From DSSB01 sp046346845 (GTDB taxonomy: Bacteria > UBA10199 > DSSB01): a DNA stretch of 64,000 nucleotides. Made by a program: the position numbers and the translations under genes. The stretch covers positions 186,001 through 250,000 of the forward strand of contig JAXMHH010000002.1 in assembly GCA_046346845.1 (NCBI GenBank), read 5' to 3'. Under the pieces are notes generated by a model. It had not been told where the DNA came from and searched no databases. It saw only the letters and a list, made by a program, of their open reading frames with translations. Within the stretch, counting starts at the first letter, position 1, and every line of letters begins with the position of its first letter. Shown piece after piece: positions 32,901 to 41,085 of this stretch.

Positions 32901-34967
32901 CTGCAGGCGACGCATTGGGTCCGTCAACTTCGTCCCGAGGAGGTCGCAAAACTTACGCCCGTCGAACACGGCGCGGAGGCCATAAAACTCGAAGGCGATT
33001 GGCCCGGGCTCTTTCAATTTCTAGGCCGGGCACCCGAGGAAAACTCCGCAGAGACCTACCAAAGCCTTGTGCGGGGCATCCTGGACCTGCAAAATCCCTT
33101 CCTGAGACAGCTGGAACTCTTCCATTTGCAGGTCTATTTCCAACGGCACCAACTCGACGGATTTGTTTTCCGACTCCAAGAACTGCGAGAATCACAATGG
33201 GCAGGGAGCCTCAGCTCCCTGCCCGAGGAGATGCGTATGGACTTCCAAAAAAACATGAACCTCATCGACGCCGACCAGGCTATGCAGGCACCCTTGGTCC
33301 CCGCCGCTCCCAAACCGGCCGCGACGGTAGCGGCGGCCGAAACCGGCGGTTTGAGCGAGACGAAGTTCCGGCAATTCTGCGAGATCAGCAACCAACTGGC
33401 CCACAAGTCGGAGCTCAAGGAAATCCTTGCGGGGGTGATGGACGCCGCACTCTTGCTCAGCGGCGCCGAGCGAGGATTTCTGATCCTGCAGGGCGGCAAG
33501 GAAACCTCCCTGGCCATTCCCGGCTACGAGATCCGGGTGGCTCGGCACCTCAACCCGCAGGCCCTGCAGAGCAAGGACTTCGAATTCTCCTGGACCGTGG
33601 TCAAAAGGGCCGTCGCGGAGGGCTCGCCCATCTTGACCCAAAACGCCTTGGAAGAGGAAGGGTTTCGCGACCTCACCTCGGTCCATGCCCTGCAACTGCG
33701 CTCGGTCCTCGTCTTGCCGCTTGAAAGCCAGGGCAAGGTCTTGGGCGTGATCTACCTCGACAACCGGCACCAGGCGGGCAGCTTCCAGCCCGCTGACCTG
33801 CCCATCCTGCTGGGTTTCGCGAATCAGGCCAGCGCGGCCATCGTCAAGCAGCAGATCTTGGAGGAATTGCAAGCCGTCAAATCCAAGCTCGAGGTCAAGG
33901 TCCAAGACCAGGAACAGCGCATCGAAGTTTTATCGGAAGAACTCTCGCAGAGCCGCGACCAGCTGAAATACGAATACCGCGAGATCATCGGAAGCTCGCC
34001 GGCCATGATGCAGGTCTTCAAGCTCCTCGATCACGTCAGCAAAACCAAGATCCCGGTCTGGATCCTCGGCGAATCCGGGACCGGCAAGGAATTGATCGCC
34101 CGCTCGCTCCACGAAAACAGCCCGCGGAAATCCCAGCCCTTCATCGCGGAAAATTGCGGCTCGATCCCCGAGAACCTGCTGGAGAGCGAGCTCTTCGGCC
34201 ACAAGAAGGGCAGCTTTACCCACGCGGATCGCGACCGGGTGGGACTGTTCGAGCAGGCGAACGGGGGAACCCTCTTCCTCGACGAGGTCGCGGACATGCC
34301 GATGCCGATGCAAATCAAGCTGCTGCGGGTCCTACAGGAGGAAGAGATCCGTCCGGTCGGCTCGAACAAAAAGGTGCCCATCGATGTGCGCCTGGTGACC
34401 GCCTCGAACCGGGATCTCGCGGTCCTGGTGGAAAAAGGTTCCTTTCGGGAGGACCTCTTCTACCGCATCAACGGCATGACCATTCATCTGCCGCCCTTGC
34501 GGGAACGCCGCGAGGACATCCCCGCCCTAGTCCATTACCTCATGAAGCGAATGGCCAAGCGCTACCAGCTTCCGCCCTGCAAGGTCTCGGAGGAGGCCCT
34601 CGAATTCCTCATGGCCCAAGACTGGCCGGGGAATATCCGGCAGCTGGAGGGAGTGATCCGCAACTCGATGATGTTTGCCGACGGGAAGATGCTCACGGCC
34701 AAGATCCTCAAATCCAATGGCCTTCTCCAAGCCCGACGCAAGGGCGGCTCGCCCCAGGCAGCGGCGGCATCGCCAGCCCCCTTGGCCTCGGACAAGGAAG
34801 GCGAAGAGCGCCGCAAGCTGATCGAATGCCTGCGGCGACATAATCTCGACAAGAAGTTGGTGGCCGAGGAATTGGGCATCACGCCCAAGAGCGTCTACAT
34901 GCGGATGGCGAAGCTGGGGATCCCGAAGAAGAATTCTCTGTTGCTGAAATACCTGAACGAGGCTTAG
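29916..34967 (+). CDS. Ser/Thr kinase - ATPase - TPR - GAF - sigma-54 activator fusion
   Basis: A 1683-residue fusion regulator. Residues 1-260 are a Ser/Thr kinase with GSGGLGEVF, Lys38, Glu55, HRDLKPGN (127-134), DFS in place of DFG (147-149) and MAPE. Residues 280-560 form an AAA-16-like ATPase with RGPTGVGRS, where the Walker A Lys is Arg. About 570-1090 is helical TPR-like. About 1150-1310 is a GAF domain, then a coiled coil. About 1345-1600 is a sigma-54 AAA+ domain with GESGTGKE near 1385, GSFTHA (the GAFTGA loop) near 1431 and GGTLFLDEV. The C-terminus (1630-1683) is a Fis-type HTH. It should activate sigma-54 promoters. No Shine-Dalgarno is visible. Confidence 0.93.
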   Translation: MPTLGEKIGPFRLEKSLGSGGLGEVFLASRDGKPFALKFLKSGLDAGALAWFHREVRCLSQLSHPNLVRILDFFVPERSGYPAPCFVMEYLEGGTLEGLAPDDPRLKDFFLQACLALHYLHSKGILHRDLKPGNLFLTRQGQIKVLDFSLSIPREEGRVPTEAAGTYPFMAPETFLGKFSERSDLFALGALFYKTATGHWPYSKPLSANHARGLPPPRPARDFNSLLPEYFSDLLSRLLEKDPAQRPSSAWTLLKYLALHSDSAHRLLADPVAGLGPQLLPLLGRQREIAALDGFLQRQRQGLRAVILRGPTGVGRSRFLEELRWRYLLQGWQVVALAPELGEGLIRRLASGLGKEIGEGPAAALALAESIKNSEAARLWIHCQDLEQWSASQLQELAWLLKVFRQKNLSLGLALEINQELGDLDTLLPAAKDHLAETFDLELGDLSLTDTERLISEFDLLSKLPAEEIRELARASGGRPLLAVESARTRLEVGELKEAQPPLPKNLRQACQLKLERLSPAARAGLAVLSCAWLLADAKTLKEVTGEDSSALPELMQAGLVAAPLESEQALRLQHPSLRPLLLDLLESVEQTTAHRRWKVWLEARLAAHREDEDATLALIHHTLELGDGQTLAAWGFPALFILERRRDLPRALEWSGRLLQLPPGGIDPCALHAFRAPLFYRLARYPEALDSYRQWFALRADDESRLQKVKFHYYCGLVHFTAQEGDAARADLQACLAASDPEKFHAVRPYQAQALQLLASLATGEGHWEQAWEQLRQAASWALSDKSLAGQIQLRLGEIALRTLRWDAARLCFEKARALFSESAVPLSAMLAENSLAALEKESGHLTKALSHCEAAIRNAEAAGEHGAWARYLSNRGLILAELGRLGEAREAIRQSKDFLELFASEQEIGTAEIQEAELHFLSGNRQRFEEAFQDLVKKKPTLLRHGLWNSALLLRAHAALWHGDLGVADLLLAELEASPTLTPLERNAAGIARLQATHWVRQLRPEEVAKLTPVEHGAEAIKLEGDWPGLFQFLGRAPEENSAETYQSLVRGILDLQNPFLRQLELFHLQVYFQRHQLDGFVFRLQELRESQWAGSLSSLPEEMRMDFQKNMNLIDADQAMQAPLVPAAPKPAATVAAAETGGLSETKFRQFCEISNQLAHKSELKEILAGVMDAALLLSGAERGFLILQGGKETSLAIPGYEIRVARHLNPQALQSKDFEFSWTVVKRAVAEGSPILTQNALEEEGFRDLTSVHALQLRSVLVLPLESQGKVLGVIYLDNRHQAGSFQPADLPILLGFANQASAAIVKQQILEELQAVKSKLEVKVQDQEQRIEVLSEELSQSRDQLKYEYREIIGSSPAMMQVFKLLDHVSKTKIPVWILGESGTGKELIARSLHENSPRKSQPFIAENCGSIPENLLESELFGHKKGSFTHADRDRVGLFEQANGGTLFLDEVADMPMPMQIKLLRVLQEEEIRPVGSNKKVPIDVRLVTASNRDLAVLVEKGSFREDLFYRINGMTIHLPPLRERREDIPALVHYLMKRMAKRYQLPPCKVSEEALEFLMAQDWPGNIRQLEGVIRNSMMFADGKMLTAKILKSNGLLQARRKGGSPQAAAASPAPLASDKEGEERRKLIECLRRHNLDKKLVAEELGITPKSVYMRMAKLGIPKKNSLLLKYLNEA

Positions 34968-34990
34968 GCGAAGGCGTTCCAGGCGCCGGT

Positions 34991-35692
34991 TTATTTGTTG
35001 CCCGGAACTCGAATGGGGGTTTTTTTAGCAGGGGGAACCGGAGGCGTAGCCACGGAAGGCGCGGCCGTCGGCTTGGGCTCCAGCCCCGGCACGTGCCGCA
35101 GACAGTGCCAGTCTTGGCCCCAGCCGCAATTCGAAGTTTCGCACTTTTGAGTGGCGCCGGCACCGTCGGCCGCTTGGGCCTCAAAGGTTATCCAAAAGCT
35201 CAAGATCTTGTCGCGAGGGGTCTCCTCCAGCGTCTGCGCGGAGATAGGGGCGACATCGAACAGGGTATCAAAGGAAGAAACGTCTTGGTTTTGCGGATCG
35301 CCCGTCAAGGGGGTGAGAACGAAGCTTCGGCTGCGCCAATCGACGACCTTCAGAAATTTCGCCTCTTGGGGATAATGACCGTCGTTGTTCAGTAGCCCTT
35401 TGATTCGGATCGCCTCCTGGCCATTGGGATCCTCCACCGGACTCTCGAAACCGCCTTCCAATTTGAGGGTATAAAAGGAACATTCCCCTTCCCAGGGGTC
35501 ATAATTGGGGGCCGCCGTCCCGCTCACTTGCATGGGGGCTGCCTGGTTGGCGGAACCCAGCGCGCTTAGATTGGCATTGCCCGCCGGCCCATCCAGGGAG
35601 CCACCAGAACCTGGCCCTTGCACACCGCCTGAACAGGCAAGCAGGGAGGCGCAAAGCCCAAAGCCAAACCATTTTTGTGCCCACGAATTCAT
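34991..35692 (-). CDS. Hypothetical lipoprotein
   Basis: A 233-residue protein with lipobox LLAC near residue 20, then a low-complexity Gly/Ser/Ala linker. A domain of about 130 residues contains YDPWEGECSFYTLKLEGGF and RSFVLTPLTGDP, and a C-terminal Cys cluster (KCETSNCGWGQDWHC) is followed by a Pro-rich tail. I chose ATG 35692, with GGAG ten bases upstream, over a GTG at 35701 that lies too close to it. It converges on the kinase/activator gene. Function unknown. No clear sigma-54 promoter precedes it, but an element at 35816 lies about 130 bp upstream. Confidence 0.75.
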   Translation of the reverse strand: MNSWAQKWFGFGLCASLLACSGGVQGPGSGGSLDGPAGNANLSALGSANQAAPMQVSGTAAPNYDPWEGECSFYTLKLEGGFESPVEDPNGQEAIRIKGLLNNDGHYPQEAKFLKVVDWRSRSFVLTPLTGDPQNQDVSSFDTLFDVAPISAQTLEETPRDKILSFWITFEAQAADGAGATQKCETSNCGWGQDWHCLRHVPGLEPKPTAAPSVATPPVPPAKKTPIRVPGNK

Positions 35693-35815
35693 GAACCGCA
35701 CACTCCAAAAAAAATTATCGGAAGGTCGGGACTAGTAGTTGCCCACACCTTCCTCACCACGACAATCTTATCAGGAGCCCGGGCGAGGACAAGGGAAAGG
35801 GCCAAAAAAATCCTA

Positions 35816-35831
35816 GGGGAAAAAAATTACC
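35816..35831 (+). promoter_or_regulatory. GGTAA-N6-TTACC-type element (35.8 kb)
   Basis: GGGGA-AAAAAA-TTACC, centred about 91 bp upstream of the -24 GG at 35914. A half-site-like TTTTTACGG follows at once. Confidence 0.55.
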
Positions 35832-35911
35832 TTTTTACGGTTTTCTTTTGGCCTTCTTTCTTCAAATGTTAAAATTATCTAGTGATTTTAAATAGTTAAA
35901 TAAAAATAAAG

Positions 35912-35929
35912 TTGGCACCATTGTTGAAC
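35912..35929 (+). promoter_or_regulatory. Sigma-54 promoter candidate for the gene at 35967
   Basis: TTGGCAC-N5-TTGAAC: GG at 35914-35915, ten bases, then GA at 35926-35927. The -24 half is perfect, the -12 has GA for GC. Start point expected near 35939. Confidence 0.6.
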
Positions 35930-35966
35930 TAATCCTTGGATGATCTTTGCCTAAAGGGAAAAACTC

Positions 35967-36653
35967 GTGACAGTCCGAAACGCCAGCCACCTCATCCAAA
36001 CCGAAATCGGCCCCCGACTCATCGCCGTTGCCTACAGCGATGGTTCCTGGGTTGGCAACCTCGACCCGGATCTCGAGCAGGCCCAGGGGGCCCTGGAACA
36101 GGCCGACGTCTATATTCCGGCAAAGTCGGAGACCCAGGGCTTTCAGGAGGGAGTGTTGCGTCCCGAGGCAGAGCCGAATTCCTTCAGCGAGTACACGCCG
36201 GCGGAGGCCAATCTTTGTTCCCCGGATACCAATTCCTTTTTAAAAAGATCCGCTCAACTGTGGGCCCCCTTACGGGAGACACCGGCGGGACCTCTAGAGC
36301 TTCGCAACATGGACGCCCTCTACCGACTCGGCAAGCAAGAGACTGGGAGGATATTGGAGCACTTCCAGGAATGCCTCAGCCAACCCAGACGATTGCGCCC
36401 GCTGCCAAAAGAGGGGAATGGCCGGCAAGGCTTCCTCTATCAACCCTATTCGAAGAGTCCGGAAGCCAAATACCTTGGTTGGATCGAAATCGAACCGGGC
36501 ACCTCGCCCCTCAGGCTGAAACAGCTGGTATTGGAATATCAATCCGGAAATCGGATTATCCTAAAGGACTTAAATCAGCTGGAGACGATTCCGGGGGTGG
36601 AAAATCCAGCGACCTTCCGGGAAGCGCTTCGGCAGCTTTGGAAGAAGGGGTAA
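35967..36653 (+). CDS. Hypothetical protein, predicted sigma-54 target
   Basis: A 228-residue protein starting at GTG with AAAGGGAAA upstream. It lacks a signal peptide or membrane span and has an ordinary soluble composition, with WIEIEPGTSPLRLKQLVLEY near the C-terminus. I do not recognise a family. It is a single-gene unit with its own -24/-12 promoter 40-55 bp upstream and converges on the metalloprotease gene with a 10-bp gap. Confidence 0.65.
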   Translation: MTVRNASHLIQTEIGPRLIAVAYSDGSWVGNLDPDLEQAQGALEQADVYIPAKSETQGFQEGVLRPEAEPNSFSEYTPAEANLCSPDTNSFLKRSAQLWAPLRETPAGPLELRNMDALYRLGKQETGRILEHFQECLSQPRRLRPLPKEGNGRQGFLYQPYSKSPEAKYLGWIEIEPGTSPLRLKQLVLEYQSGNRIILKDLNQLETIPGVENPATFREALRQLWKKG

Positions 36654-36663
36654 AAATAAATCC

Positions 36664-39600
36664 TCAATTTTGAATCTTCGCACCCAAGGGGACGCTGGTA
36701 GGTCCGAGCTTCCCGCAGGCGTCCTTCGCCTGAACCGTAAAGATCACCCCATAGCCGGGCGGCGGAGTCCCGATCACCTCGAATAAATACGTCTGCAACC
36801 CGTTGCCGGACGCTAGGTACTTCTGGGCCGGGCTGCCCAAGCTGGCCATACTGACGCCAGGTAAGAGCGATTGAGTGCCCGCCATCACATAATTGATCTG
36901 ATAACCCACCGCCCCCTCGACCTTTGGCACCACCAAGCTCACCGAAGAAGGAACCTCTTGAATTCCACCGCCTCCCGAAGTCGAGGGCGTCAAGGATGGC
37001 TGGGGAGTCCCAAGACTGGGACACCCGGCCGAACCTCCCTGTTGCGGGCTTAAAGAAGACGGCGCCGAGCCCGTGGGATTGGCATTACTCACCGGCCCAT
37101 CCTTCGTGTAGAAAACCCCGAACTCGCTATCTTTATAGAGGCCTCCCTGAACCGCACGCACCTGCCAGCTCACCCCTGCACTGGGCTGGGTGGAGGTCGC
37201 AAATTGGCCTTGTCCTCCAGAAATCGGGAATTGGTAATCCGCGTCCGCGTAGCGGCGCGTCTTCCCAGATGCGACCACTTCCGAGACGTGCATGCTCAGC
37301 CAATACTGGTCGGCCTTGCAGGCCCCTCCCATGGCCCACGAAAAGGTGCTGGGGGCGTATTCCACTTGCGTCTGGTTTTTTGCCGGACTCAACAATTGCG
37401 GCGCCGCAACCTGGACCCCGTATTCCGAGAGGGCCGAGGCTGGGCCCTCCGAGCTGTCCTGCGCTATCCCGCGCACGGTCCAGGTATAGCCGGCCCAATC
37501 CTCACTCGATTCTCCGGGAGAAACGGCTAGGCTCGTTTGCTCGCTATACCTCTGGACGCAGGTCCCCTTCGCTTTGGCACAGAGATTCACGCGATAGCCC
37601 TTGACCCCTTCCACCGCCTGCCAGCTCAAGGAAACCTGCTGACCGCAGCCCACCTCCCCTACCGCATTCGGGATGGGCGCCCCGGGGATCTTATCCCCGA
37701 CCACGAAACTCCTCGTCTCCGACCAATCCGAAAGATCACCGCTCTCGTTGAAGGCCTTGACGCGCCACTGGTAGGGCTTTCCGCCTAAGGCGCCTTGGCT
37801 CACCAGGGCGCTCACGTCCATGCTGTCTTGCTCGCCGCCGGCCGGATAATCCACGGGCGCTGCGCCTTGCATGGTCAGCTGAAGGACATAGCTGGTTGCG
37901 CCGGGATATTTATTCCACTTGAGGATGATTGGATTTTGCAGCCTGGCACCATTGGCGGGGGAGACCAGGGTGACGGGGATTCCCCTAGGGTTCAGCGTGA
38001 CTTCCGGGGTCCAAGCGCCGGGGTCGGGCTGGCCCAGGCCGTCTTCTCCCACCGGACGAACTTTGAACCGGATGTCGCCGCTGCCGGCGGGGAAGATCTC
38101 GGCGGGGCTTCGCTCCCATTCCTGGCCTGCAACCTTCTGCAGGTAAGTCTTATCGCCTTGCCGAAATTCGATCTCATAATATTTGGCCCCGCCCACCTCT
38201 TGCCAGGCGAGTTTCACCTTCTCGGTGAGGGATACCTTCACACTGGTCAGTGGGGATAAGATTTTGGTTGCAGGAATTCCTGCATGGAAGGGTTCGCACC
38301 CTATATCATCATCAGAGATATTTTCTGGACCAACGGCAGAGACGCTCCAACGATAATCCCGACCTGAATGCACAGAGAACCTGCCTTCCGTTTTTTGAGG
38401 ATCCCCGATAAATTGAGGAGGAAAGGCACGGGTCCCTTCACAGGAACCTCCTTTATCAGCAGGTCGTTCCATCACTTCGATTCGATAGCCAGTTACCCCC
38501 TGCAAGTTTTTTGGAGGCTCCCAGGCGACTTTAATCCCCCAGGGGTGAATGGCGTCGCCCGTGCCATATTTGGAGCTAGCACTTGAAATCGGTCTAAGGG
38601 TAACCGCCTTGGAGTCGGTGTAAAAAGTTTGCGTGTCTCCCCAAACAGGCTCCTTCATGGTCGTTTGAAAATTTGGCAGCTGGGAACCATCGCTCTTGAA
38701 CCCGGGAAGCACGCGGCGGACGTGCCAGAAATATTGGCTATTCGGCACCAGGTTTTTGGCGAGTTGCACTCGAGTTGCGTCAGAAGGATCCACTGTACAG
38801 CTGGTCTCACGCTTAACATCCTTGGTAAAGATCGGATCCGAAGCCAACTCTACCTCATAACAGGTACCTTCCGGCTCCCAAGGCAGGCGATCCCAAGAAA
38901 GAACCGCCGGCCAGGGCTCGACCTTTTTGAGATTGGAAAGCGGCCTGTAATTTCGGAGGGCCCCACCTACACCCACATAATGCCAGGCCGTACTCACCGC
39001 TTGATATTGCTTGGAATCGAGCCCAAATAATTCCATGGCCGCCGTCATGGTCGCGGCACGCATTTCGAAATAGGTGGCAGCCGGGCTGATCAATTTCTTC
39101 CGCAAAACCTCGAAAACAATCTTGGCAGCATCCACTTCGCCGATCCCTGGGACGGCTACCCTTTCGCGGGTCGGATCATTGTCTTGGTAACCCTCCAGGC
39201 CCACGGCGAGGGCGTAGTACCAATGTGTCACCAGGTATCCTCGGATGTGGACACCGCAATCGTCATTCTCCGAATCACACTTAACCTTGCTATAATCACC
39301 CCAATATGTCCCACGATAATACATGGGCACTTTCTGACAATGAGGAGAAATCAGAACGGGTGGGCATTTCATGATCGGATCTTGTTTAATTGTTTCTACA
39401 TAGCTCAATGTCCAACCTAACTTGGGATCGGAGAGGCCGAAAATGCGCCGGTTTCCCGCGGTGGCCAAAATATAGGAAATGCCCTCATTAAGATTCCCTG
39501 GCTCATTTTCTTCGGAGGATTCACCGACCAGATCTACCGTGTGGGCTACAATACCGTGGGTAAATTCATGCCCAATCGTGACCAATCCGACACTGGGAAC

Positions 39601-41070
39601 GTATTTTGGATTTTTTTCTTCTCCCAACATTTTTAACGAAAAGATCAAATTTTCTCCGTCGCTCTCGGCTCCGGCACTGGTAATTGGCACTATCTTCGCT
39701 CCAATCACGGCCTCTCCAGTTCCGTCATAGCCTAACCAGGGCATCCCATTCACGGTCTGGAAATTTTCCCGCAAATATTTCACGAATTTCTGCAGCCCCC
39801 CGAGGATGCTAACTCCAACCTCCTCTTTGGCAGAGTCGAAGACTAAGTTGTCATCGCTGTCAACAATGGGGCAACCCTCGGGGCACTTCGCAGGATTCGT
39901 GTAATCCCTCAGATCGATTTGCAGGGGATATGCAGGATCCTGCCCCTGCTTCAGGGTCGAGAGATAGGCCTTGCCATCCGCGCCACGAGCCACCAATATC
40001 TTCATCTTCTTGGGATCCAGGGGATCCTCCAACCCATAATCAAACAACCCATAGCCTGTCGCCTCAACGTTAGTGCCGGGGGGACCGAGACGCTTGACCT
40101 TAGATAACCGATTCCAAACTTCCCCATTCTGAGCATTTACTTCGATGCTCTCCCTTGGAAACTCCACCTTCCACACCACCGCCGCATCCTTCGCCTTCAT
40201 CGTGTAGCCCTTGGTGCTGATCACCAATTCCGCCTGCGCTTCCTTGTCAGCCCCCTGAGCGGCTTTTTGAAAAACCTCCGCTCGAGTCACCTCGGCCTCA
40301 TTGGGCTCCGCATTCCCCGCCATCCTTTGCTGGGGAAGGGTATTCGCCACGGTCTGCTCCACCGGCGCTACCGCCTCCGTCCCTTGAACCTCCTGTCTGG
40401 ACTGATAATCCTGTTCCGCGATCTCGATCGCCTGTTCCTTGCTTAACCTCGCCCGGGTATCGACCTTAAGATCGGCAACGATTCGACCGATCCCTAATTC
40501 GACCATGCCTTTCTTCTTCTCCCTCAGCGTGTACCGAGTGCCTTGGACCTTCAGGCCCTTGTAGGTCTGTTGGTACCAGCTCCAATAGACCTCCCCCGTC
40601 GGTACCGCGTTCGGACCTGGTTCACCCTTCACCTCGGTGGCCGAGTCGATCTGCACCATCAGGTTGTCCGGAGCGAGTCGCAGTTGCTTATCGTAGCGCC
40701 GGAAGAATTCGTCGCGTTCCAAAAAGATGGGTTTACGGATCTCCACCACCCGCACCTCGTCGCCGTCAAAACGGAAGACCTCTTCGGGTTCCTGATCCTG
40801 CGCACCCTTCCCGCCCAACTGCGGATCCACCCCCGGAAGCCCTCGATTCAGGCCGTGTCCATCTTGATACGAACTCGAACCCGTCCCTCCCAACTTCCCT
40901 TGGATCGGGCTGACCACTTTGTTCCAAACGGTAGGATTGAGTGAGCCGGGCTTGACGCTGGACGTGGAACTGAGGGCATTCCAAGTGCCGGCCAAGCCCA
41001 CTTCAGAAAGTCCCGCCAGGATCAGCGAGATCCCCATGAAAAAGCCGACGCTTCTGCGAAGGATGTTCAT
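36664..41070 (-). CDS. Exported M4-like metalloprotease with fibronectin-type repeats
   Basis: A 1468-residue protein with signal peptide (1-27) and a thermolysin-type propeptide with FTP/PepSY character (VYWSWYQQTYKGLKVQGTRY). An M4 catalytic domain has GHEFTH near residue 500 and the zinc Glu in NEGISY, 24 residues after the second His; the usual NEAxSD Asp is Tyr. CGVHIRGYLVTHW matches the GVHINSG region of M4. About 600 residues of fibronectin type III-like domains follow. Fifteen bases separate it from the upstream paralogue, whose promoter it shares. Likely a secreted protease acting on large substrates; it could have lost activity. Confidence 0.85.
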   Translation of the reverse strand: MNILRRSVGFFMGISLILAGLSEVGLAGTWNALSSTSSVKPGSLNPTVWNKVVSPIQGKLGGTGSSSYQDGHGLNRGLPGVDPQLGGKGAQDQEPEEVFRFDGDEVRVVEIRKPIFLERDEFFRRYDKQLRLAPDNLMVQIDSATEVKGEPGPNAVPTGEVYWSWYQQTYKGLKVQGTRYTLREKKKGMVELGIGRIVADLKVDTRARLSKEQAIEIAEQDYQSRQEVQGTEAVAPVEQTVANTLPQQRMAGNAEPNEAEVTRAEVFQKAAQGADKEAQAELVISTKGYTMKAKDAAVVWKVEFPRESIEVNAQNGEVWNRLSKVKRLGPPGTNVEATGYGLFDYGLEDPLDPKKMKILVARGADGKAYLSTLKQGQDPAYPLQIDLRDYTNPAKCPEGCPIVDSDDNLVFDSAKEEVGVSILGGLQKFVKYLRENFQTVNGMPWLGYDGTGEAVIGAKIVPITSAGAESDGENLIFSLKMLGEEKNPKYVPSVGLVTIGHEFTHGIVAHTVDLVGESSEENEPGNLNEGISYILATAGNRRIFGLSDPKLGWTLSYVETIKQDPIMKCPPVLISPHCQKVPMYYRGTYWGDYSKVKCDSENDDCGVHIRGYLVTHWYYALAVGLEGYQDNDPTRERVAVPGIGEVDAAKIVFEVLRKKLISPAATYFEMRAATMTAAMELFGLDSKQYQAVSTAWHYVGVGGALRNYRPLSNLKKVEPWPAVLSWDRLPWEPEGTCYEVELASDPIFTKDVKRETSCTVDPSDATRVQLAKNLVPNSQYFWHVRRVLPGFKSDGSQLPNFQTTMKEPVWGDTQTFYTDSKAVTLRPISSASSKYGTGDAIHPWGIKVAWEPPKNLQGVTGYRIEVMERPADKGGSCEGTRAFPPQFIGDPQKTEGRFSVHSGRDYRWSVSAVGPENISDDDIGCEPFHAGIPATKILSPLTSVKVSLTEKVKLAWQEVGGAKYYEIEFRQGDKTYLQKVAGQEWERSPAEIFPAGSGDIRFKVRPVGEDGLGQPDPGAWTPEVTLNPRGIPVTLVSPANGARLQNPIILKWNKYPGATSYVLQLTMQGAAPVDYPAGGEQDSMDVSALVSQGALGGKPYQWRVKAFNESGDLSDWSETRSFVVGDKIPGAPIPNAVGEVGCGQQVSLSWQAVEGVKGYRVNLCAKAKGTCVQRYSEQTSLAVSPGESSEDWAGYTWTVRGIAQDSSEGPASALSEYGVQVAAPQLLSPAKNQTQVEYAPSTFSWAMGGACKADQYWLSMHVSEVVASGKTRRYADADYQFPISGGQGQFATSTQPSAGVSWQVRAVQGGLYKDSEFGVFYTKDGPVSNANPTGSAPSSLSPQQGGSAGCPSLGTPQPSLTPSTSGGGGIQEVPSSVSLVVPKVEGAVGYQINYVMAGTQSLLPGVSMASLGSPAQKYLASGNGLQTYLFEVIGTPPPGYGVIFTVQAKDACGKLGPTSVPLGAKIQN

Positions 41071-41085
41071 CGATACTTCCTCAAA

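Noticed and set aside
35735..35758. Possible -24/-12 promoter for the lipoprotein gene at 35692
   Set aside because: GG and GC are nine, not ten, bases apart and the -24 lacks TTGG.
35936..36673. Alternative 245-residue frame overlapping the gene at 35967
   Set aside because: It is Arg/Pro-biased as expected of a shadow frame; the 228-residue frame has normal composition and fits the promoter.
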